Source of the DNA: Mercurialis annua
Taxonomy: Eukaryota; Streptophyta; Magnoliopsida; Malpighiales; Euphorbiaceae
Length of the DNA stretch: 64,000 bases
Reading direction: 5' to 3'
Assembly (NCBI RefSeq): GCF_937616625.2
Contig: NC_065572.1
Span: forward strand, 40,017,653-40,081,652
Both the position numbers and the translations under genes were made by a program. Each line of letters begins with the position of its first letter. The first letter of the stretch is position 1. The notes beneath the pieces were generated by a model. It did no database searches. It was not told the origin of the DNA and worked only from the letters and a program-made list of their open reading frames with translations. Of the stretch, positions 58,335-64,000 are shown piece after piece.

Positions 58335-58493
58335 CTAGAGCCCACTAAAGTTAGTGAAGCTTTAGTTGACGAACATTGGGTGATTGCTATGCAAGAGGAA
58401 CTCAATGAATTCGTGAGGAATAAAGTTTGGGAGCTAGTCCCCCGTCCTAATGGTCATACCATTATTGGGACAAAATAGGTTTTCCGGAACAAG
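58335..58493 (+). pseudogene. Integrase-RT linker, unit 2
   Basis: In frame with both neighbours. Reads KVWELVPRP where unit 1 has a stop. Only the shared TAG at 58476-58478 interrupts it. Confidence 0.8.
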
Positions 58494-59873
58494 TTGGACA
58501 AAAGTGGAGTGATAACTCGGAACAAGGCCCGATTGGTTGCCCAAGGCTATAACCAAGAGGAAGGCATTGATTATGAGGAGACATTTGCTCCGGTTGCTAG
58601 ATTAGAAGCAAGTCGTATGTTATTAGCTTATGCATCATGCATGAATTTCAAACTTTTTCAAATGGATGTGAAAAGTGCTTTTTTAAATGGTTTTATTGAG
58701 GAGGAAGTTTATGTTAAACAACCTCCTGGTTTTGAAGACTTTCAACATCCTAACAATGTTTTTAAACTCAACAAAGCTCTTTATGGTTTAAAACAAGCTC
58801 CTAGAGCTTGGTATGATAGGTTGAGTAGCTTTTTGATTGCAAATGGTTTTTCCAAAGGCAAGGTTGATACTACTCTTTTTACAAAGACTCATAAGCATGA
58901 TATTCTCTTTTTGCAAATTTATGTTGATGATATCATCTTTGGTGCCACTAATGAGTCTCTATGTAGAGATTTTTCTAAGTGTATGACTAGGGAGTTTGAA
59001 ATGAGCAACATGGGAGAGCTCAAGTTCTTCCTTGGACTTCAAATCAAACAAGATAAGGATGGAATCTTCATCAATCAATCCAAGTACACATATGAGATGC
59101 TCAAAAAGTTTGGCATGGAGACCTCCTCTAGTAGCAAAACACCAATGAGTACCACAACTAAATTGGACAAAGACGAATCGGGTAAATGCATTGATATTAC
59201 AATGTATGGAGGTATGATAGGATCTCTCCTTTATCTTACCGCTAGTAGACCCGACATCATGTTTAGTGTGTGCTTATGTGCTCGTTTTCAAGCTTGTTCT
59301 AAGGAATCCCACTTGCATGCCTTTAAACGTATTTTGAAATACTTGCATGGCACTTTACACCTAGGAATCTATTACCCTAGAAATGTGGACACTAGGTTAC
59401 TTGGCTACTCCGATGCCGACTATGCGGGTTGTCTTATTGATCGTAAAAGTACCTCCGGGACTTGCCAATTTCTAGGTCAAAGTTTGAACTCTTGGAGTAG
59501 TAAGAAACAAGTATTCGTAGCTTTGTCAACCGCGGAGGCCGAATATGTAGCGGCCGGTTGTTGTTGTGCTCAAATCCTATGGATTAAGCAACAACTTCTT
59601 TATTATGGTATTGCACTTGATCACATTCCCATCAAATGTGACAACACTAGTGCAATAAACCTATCAAAGAACCCAATTCAAGATTCTAGAAGTAAACACA
59701 TAGATATCCGACATCATTTTATTCGTGATCATGTGCATAAAGGTGATGTAGTAATCGAATTCATCGATACTACTAATCAATTTGCGGATATTTTTACCAA
59801 GCCTCTAAATGAGGATCGTATGCATTTTATCATTCGAGAGCTTGATATGCTTGATGGGAGTACTTTGAACTAA
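58494..59873 (+). pseudogene. Copia reverse transcriptase and RNase H, unit 2
   Basis: 459 codons with all key motifs canonical: [62 protein letters not shown] (Glu 348 present), [12 protein letters not shown]. Substitutions relative to unit 1 include D398 for H and F277 for V. Taken alone this RT-RNase H frame could be intact, but upstream stops disconnect it. Confidence 0.9.
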
Positions 59874-60082
59874 TGTGCTTATTGCCTTATTTGATTCAAA
59901 TTATTCTTAATTAACTATGTGCTTTCTTTTAATTGATTGGACCAATATACATGTTAATCTCTTTTGTATGATGGTTACATGATTTTGATGTTTGTCCATA
60001 ATAAATTATCCATGTGTGTTGGAATCAAGGCATGGCATTGTGCAAACTTTTCGAAAATTGTTAAAAATCATGATTTCAATGA

Positions 60083-60436
60083 ATCTCGGCCGCTATCTAC
60101 ATATGGCGGGCGAGATTTTCAAACTGAAATAAAAAAATTTTCCCTCTGCTAGTATCTCGGCCGCGATCTTCATAACTCGGGCGTGATATACAGACAGAAA
60201 GTATGATTTTTTTCTGCATGAATCTCGGGCGAGATATAGTTCTCGCGAGCGCGATACATCCGACCGTTTGAATATAACGGCTAGTTTGATGTATCTCGGG
60301 CGCGATGAACATATCTCAGGCGCGATTCATGCAGATTTTTCAAAAATCTGCCCGTTTTGACACTTATCAAAACGGCTAGTTTTTCAAAAACTAGCCGTTT
60401 ATGACCGTTTTTAGGACTCCTTAAGCCCTATAAATA
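60083..60436 (+). promoter_or_regulatory. Promoter-like module before the extra ORF, unit 2
   Basis: Same four dyad pairs (60083/60103, 60154/60174, 60222/60242, 60293/60313), AACGGCTAGTT block, hairpins (60331-60399) and TATAAATA (60429-60436). Several dyads differ by one base from unit 1 (for example CTCGCGAGCGCGAT at 60242), while the spacing is unchanged. Confidence 0.65.
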
Positions 60437-60572
60437 CTCCCTTTGAGAGCATTTCTTCTTTATAAAACCTCTCAAACCTTTCTAATATATTTTTTTGCAA
60501 AATAGTCTTTTAACCCCTCAAAATTTCAAAATCTCTTGCATTTGTCATCCTCATTTCATTCATTCATACATC

Positions 60573-61883
60573 ATGGCGCCCAAGGTTTCTTCTAAATCGA
60601 AGGGAAAGGCTCCGACTCAAGCTTCTACTCAACTTCCTACATTGGAAATGGAGGAATTGGCCATTCGAAGGGGTAACATGGAACAAGCGGAAATCGAAGG
60701 CACTCGTTTTCCTTCTCTTGTGGATATTGCTTTTGACGGATTAAGGGCTCAAGTTGAAGCCTACATTGATGCCTTAAGATGGAGAAAATTTGTTCTTGAA
60801 AATAGAGAAGAAACCATTGAGGATTTGACAAAGGAAGTGATTGCTTCGCTTCACTTGATCACAAATGAAAATCATCGCTCCGGGTTCTATGGAGTGACAT
60901 TTCAAGTTCAAGGAAAGACCTACAAGCTTACACCAAGGGAGATCGATGAGTGCTTCGGGTTTGAAGATGGTTTTGCTACAAACTATCTTCGTATTAAGGA
61001 GTTCACCATTCATGATTTTTGGGCGGAAGTTAGCACCAACGCGAGGCACGAATCTCGCACCGCAATTGCCAAGTCTATTGCCACTCTCCCTTTGTTCGTT
61101 TTCCATCGAATCATCACTTATTCGATCAATGGAAGACATGAAGGCAATGAGAAGGTCCCCATCAAAGACCTATTTTCTATGTGGTGTGCGGTCAAAGGAG
61201 AGCGCTTTTCTTGCGCTAGGTATTTTATGGAACATCTTCATGCACTTGGAAGGAAGAGAGACACACTTCGGGTCGGCTCCTTCGTCACGGCAATGGTCAA
61301 GAAGGCCAAAGACTACACTTCGGCTCTACGTCAAAATCATGGCGTTGTTATTGGACAGAATAAGTCCCTTCTCGATCTTGATTACTTTGTTAATTGAGTG
61401 GGGGCTTTTAATGTTGTTGGTGATCATTACCACTACCTTTTTTGAGATATGGTTATTGGACAAGAAGTGCGAAGGCTTGCAAGAAAGCGACAACGGAAAT
61501 TGGGGGAACCGGCTCATCCGGAGGAGTTTGTGGCACCAGTAGAGGAAGAGGCTCAAATGGGCTTTCAAGGTGCGGAAATTCCGGCCTCGGCTATGGATCC
61601 TACTTGGCTACCTCCTCAAGGTGCAAATACAAATGAGATACTCTCACTCATATATAGTCAAAATGAGCAGATGTTTGGACGTATGAATTTGATGGAAACG
61701 AATGTGGATTCTCGTTTCAACAATTTGGAGAGTCGCTTTGGAAGAATGGAAACGGAGTTTAGTGGTTTACGGTCCGATTTTGGCAATTTACGGAATCGCT
61801 TCGATGCTCAATTCCCGCCTTCTCCGGTTCATACTCCGGTCCTTGAGGAAGAAGATTTTGATGAAATTGATGAAGAGGATTGA
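60573..61883 (+). pseudogene. Copia extra 3' ORF, two stops, unit 2
   Basis: Start ATG at 60573. Same protein as in unit 1, with few substitutions. It is interrupted by a private TGA at 61395-61397 (CGA, arginine, in unit 1) and the shared TGA at 61443-61445. The C-terminal coiled-coil-like half resumes at 61449 in the same frame and ends in an acidic tail at 61883. Confidence 0.65.
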
Positions 61884-62389
61884 CCATTTGCATCTCATTC
61901 ATTTCATGCATTCTCTTTCATTTGTTTTATGCTTTATTTTTCTTGCATTTTTCATTTTGTCAAAAATGCCTTGTAATTCCTACCATTATTTGGATTACAT
62001 TACTTATGTGTTTTTATTATTCCTAGCCCTTGTCTTGTCTTGTCAATTGAATAAAATTTTGTTTTGTGCTTATTTTGTTATGTATTGAACTTTTTATCTA
62101 TCGCACTTAATGTTTCTATTTTTTAATTCCGCAATTAAGTTCCTATGATCTCTAGGTTTTTACTCTTATTGTTTTTGACAAAGGGGGAGAGATGCATATT
62201 TTTTCATATCTCTCTAAATTGCAAATTTTAGGAAAATGACTAAGTTTTAAAAATCGCATTTGTTTTCTGCTTGTCTCAAATTCATTTAAATTTTGAGTGC
62301 ATAAAGTGAGGGGGAGCCAAAGTTCTTTTGAACTCCCACAAACTTAGCCATTTGAGTATATTGATTGTCAAAATCAAAAAGGGGGAGAT
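61884..62389 (+). other. 3' untranslated region with purine tracts, unit 2
   Basis: Same non-coding stretch as 47741-48246, with G5 purine tracts at about 62181, 62307 and, next to the LTR, 62376-62388. Confidence 0.8.
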
Positions 62390-63330
62390 TGTTGGACCAA
62401 GTCCCATTTGAACCCTAATTTTGAGTTTGACAATCAATTTTAAGAGGCTAATCATGTTTATTAGTGTGTAGGAACATATAGAAACCATCCCGGGTCGAAT
62501 CGGAGCTTTCTAGCGAGAATCGAATAATCGGAATTCCCACTAGTTACAGTAGGTTTTCGCGCCCGAGATGCCTCAAGCATCACGGGCGAGATCCATTGAT
62601 CTCGGGCGTGACAAACCAAATCACGGGCGCGATATACTAGCTAATCCAAACACCTTTGTTCTTCAAGTGTATCGCAGGCGCGACATATGAATCACGGGCG
62701 CGATGAATATGACCGTTGAAGGTCTAACGGCTAGTTCAGAGTCTTCCATCAGTTGCTTGACCAGTGGCCTTCAACCATTGGCTGAATTCCTGACATTCAA
62801 AGATCTTGGGCGCGACGTAAGGGATCTCGGGCGCGACCGACTGTTTTTCAGCCCAAACTTGAGTTTTCTTCTAGAAGATTCAAGGGTTTGTTGTTGGGGT
62901 TATAAATACCCCTTGTCTACCTCATATATGAGGTTAGACACTCTAGAACCAACAAACATTCTCAAGCATTCAATTTATTCTCTCTAAATTTATTGTGCAT
63001 CATTTATTGATTGCTCATTCTCTTTGTTGATTGATTAATATTTGTGATTCAATCATTAGTGTTGTAGGTTTGTGTTTAGCCTTAGAAAAGCACATTGTGA
63101 GTTTGAGATTATCTCTTAGAAATCTCTTTGTAAAGTTTGTGTTTATCTCTAAAACATTATCTCAATTAGTAGATTCTAAAATCTCAATCTTTGATTGAGT
63201 AGTGGAGTAGGATCGATTTGTGATCCGAACCACTCTAAATTGCTTGTGTCAATTTCTCTCTTCTCAAACTCTCATTTAAATTTTAATTACCCACTAAACC
63301 TTATTCACCCCCCTCTATTTAGGGATTTCA
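62390..63330 (+). repeat. Copia 3' LTR, complete, unit 2
   Basis: 941 bp, same ends as in unit 1. About eight to ten substitutions separate it from 48247-49187 by hand count, fewer than between the two LTRs of one element. Holds the E2F-type site (62554), dyads and MSA match (62723-62733). Confidence 0.94.
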
Positions 63331-64000
63331 CTTTGGTTTTACTTTGGCTTATGGTTGGGTCGGGTTAGACTTGTGTTGCCCGACATGTTGTGTTGAGCTA
63401 TACTACAGTTAAGGCTAACACACTACTTTGGGAAAACTCTTGGGTTTTGAAAGGACTATATAAGTATTTAAGAACTTTGGTTTCGTTTTAAAAGATAAGA
63501 ACCCACCTAAGCTTAACTTGCCTAATTTTGTTATTTGGTTTGTATGGATACTTTGGTTGTACCTTGGTTGTGTTTTGAAATGCTAGTCCTACGTGGTGTC
63601 TAGTAATCTTAGAGTTAGGGGTTGATCAGATTTTAACTTATATAATGTATTAGACCCGTCGACTGCTCGTGCTATGGAGTCTACGCAGGGTTTGCTGTTT
63701 GCCAAGATTCACGTGGATAAGCAAGCAGTGAGTTTGTAGTGTTATTTACCGCTTTATTAAGTACCGCACATTATTTTAGTATATCAAATGTTTGTGAACT
63801 GTTTTAAGGATTATGGATATGGATTGAAACGAGCTACTCGATAGGCCTGTATCGAGACTGTGTGCACCATTAAGTACTTTGGAATTGGCTGACCAATGTC
63901 TGGCCTGCCTTGGGAATCGATGAGGATTTGTTCCCATCTATTTTGGGTTAAATACTTTGGGATTTCATTTCAATACTGTTTTCCATAATCAATATAAATT
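63331..64000 (+). repeat. X LTR starting unit 3, cut by the window edge
   Basis: Same as 49188-49857, again directly after the copia 3' LTR. It shows that the array goes on beyond the window (unit 3 by the numbering used here starts at 63771). Confidence 0.93.

Larger units (their letters stand above)
54851..63330 (+). mobile_element. SIRE/Maximus-like Ty1/copia element, unit 2 copy
   Basis: Same structure, same truncated 5' LTR breakpoint and same old lesions as 40708-49187. It keeps several residues that unit 1 lost (RNase H Glu, tryptophan in gag, glutamate before RT) but has lost the protease Asp and gained a stop in the extra ORF. Confidence 0.92.
49628..63770. repeat. Composite tandem unit 2 (14143 bp)
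   Basis: Full second unit, collinear with 35411-49627 and very similar by eye throughout. From 54851 (copia 5' LTR) to its end the offset to unit 1 is exactly 14143 bp; the length difference lies in the X part. Confidence 0.95.

Overview
This 64-kb window is repeat-dense nuclear DNA of a flowering plant, probably a eudicot. No host gene, rRNA or tRNA gene was found. The evidence is a Ty3/gypsy element of the Tat type with a second RNase H and an antisense extra ORF, a CACTA transposon with a plant Transposase_24-type gene, and a Ty1/copia element of the SIRE/Maximus type with an extra ORF after pol. The species cannot be named from the sequence.

Layout. (1) 1-12582, 19590-21944 and 24013-33350 are one AT-rich minisatellite with a basic 60-bp period made of two 30-bp halves joined at the palindrome AAACGTTT. 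It changes strand repeatedly and contains larger tandem duplications (3696 bp, 1592 bp and about 2.6 kb). (2) 12588-19584 is a minus-strand Tat-lineage Ty3/gypsy element inserted in the satellite. It has a perfect 5-bp target duplication (GTAAC), LTRs about 5% diverged, a pol broken by stops and frameshifts, and an internal deletion of the integrase core. (3) 21945-about 24012 is one end of a CACTA transposon, truncated at its right side, with a decayed multi-exon transposase-associated gene. (4) 33351-35410 is an inverted Ty3/gypsy LTR butted head-on against 35411, where the last part begins.

(5) 35411-64000 is a tandem array of a composite unit of about 14.14 kb: unit 1 at 35411-49627, unit 2 at 49628-63770, and the start of unit 3. 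Each unit holds the 3' part of a Ty3/gypsy-type LTR with an initiator-tRNA-Met primer site and 4.5 kb of internal DNA with no recognisable gag-pol (called X here). This is followed by a SIRE-like copia element whose 5' LTR has lost about 226 bp. Both copia copies share the same stops and frameshifts, so the element was dead before the array formed. Each copy then gained private lesions (protease Asp lost in unit 2; RNase H Glu lost and extra stops in unit 1).

The most unusual signal is regulatory. A 14-bp GC-rich dyad (consensus ATCNCGGGCGNGAY) recurs mostly in pairs spaced about 20 bp start to start, the pairs often about 70 bp apart. It occurs in three contexts, each upstream of a TATA box: the copia LTR U3, a 350-bp segment in front of the copia extra ORF, and the X internal region. 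In the first two it surrounds the same GACCGTT...AACGGCTAGTT block, which in the LTR contains a perfect match to the plant M-phase-specific activator (MSA) consensus. The extra ORF therefore seems to have its own promoter, built from the same module as the LTR promoter.
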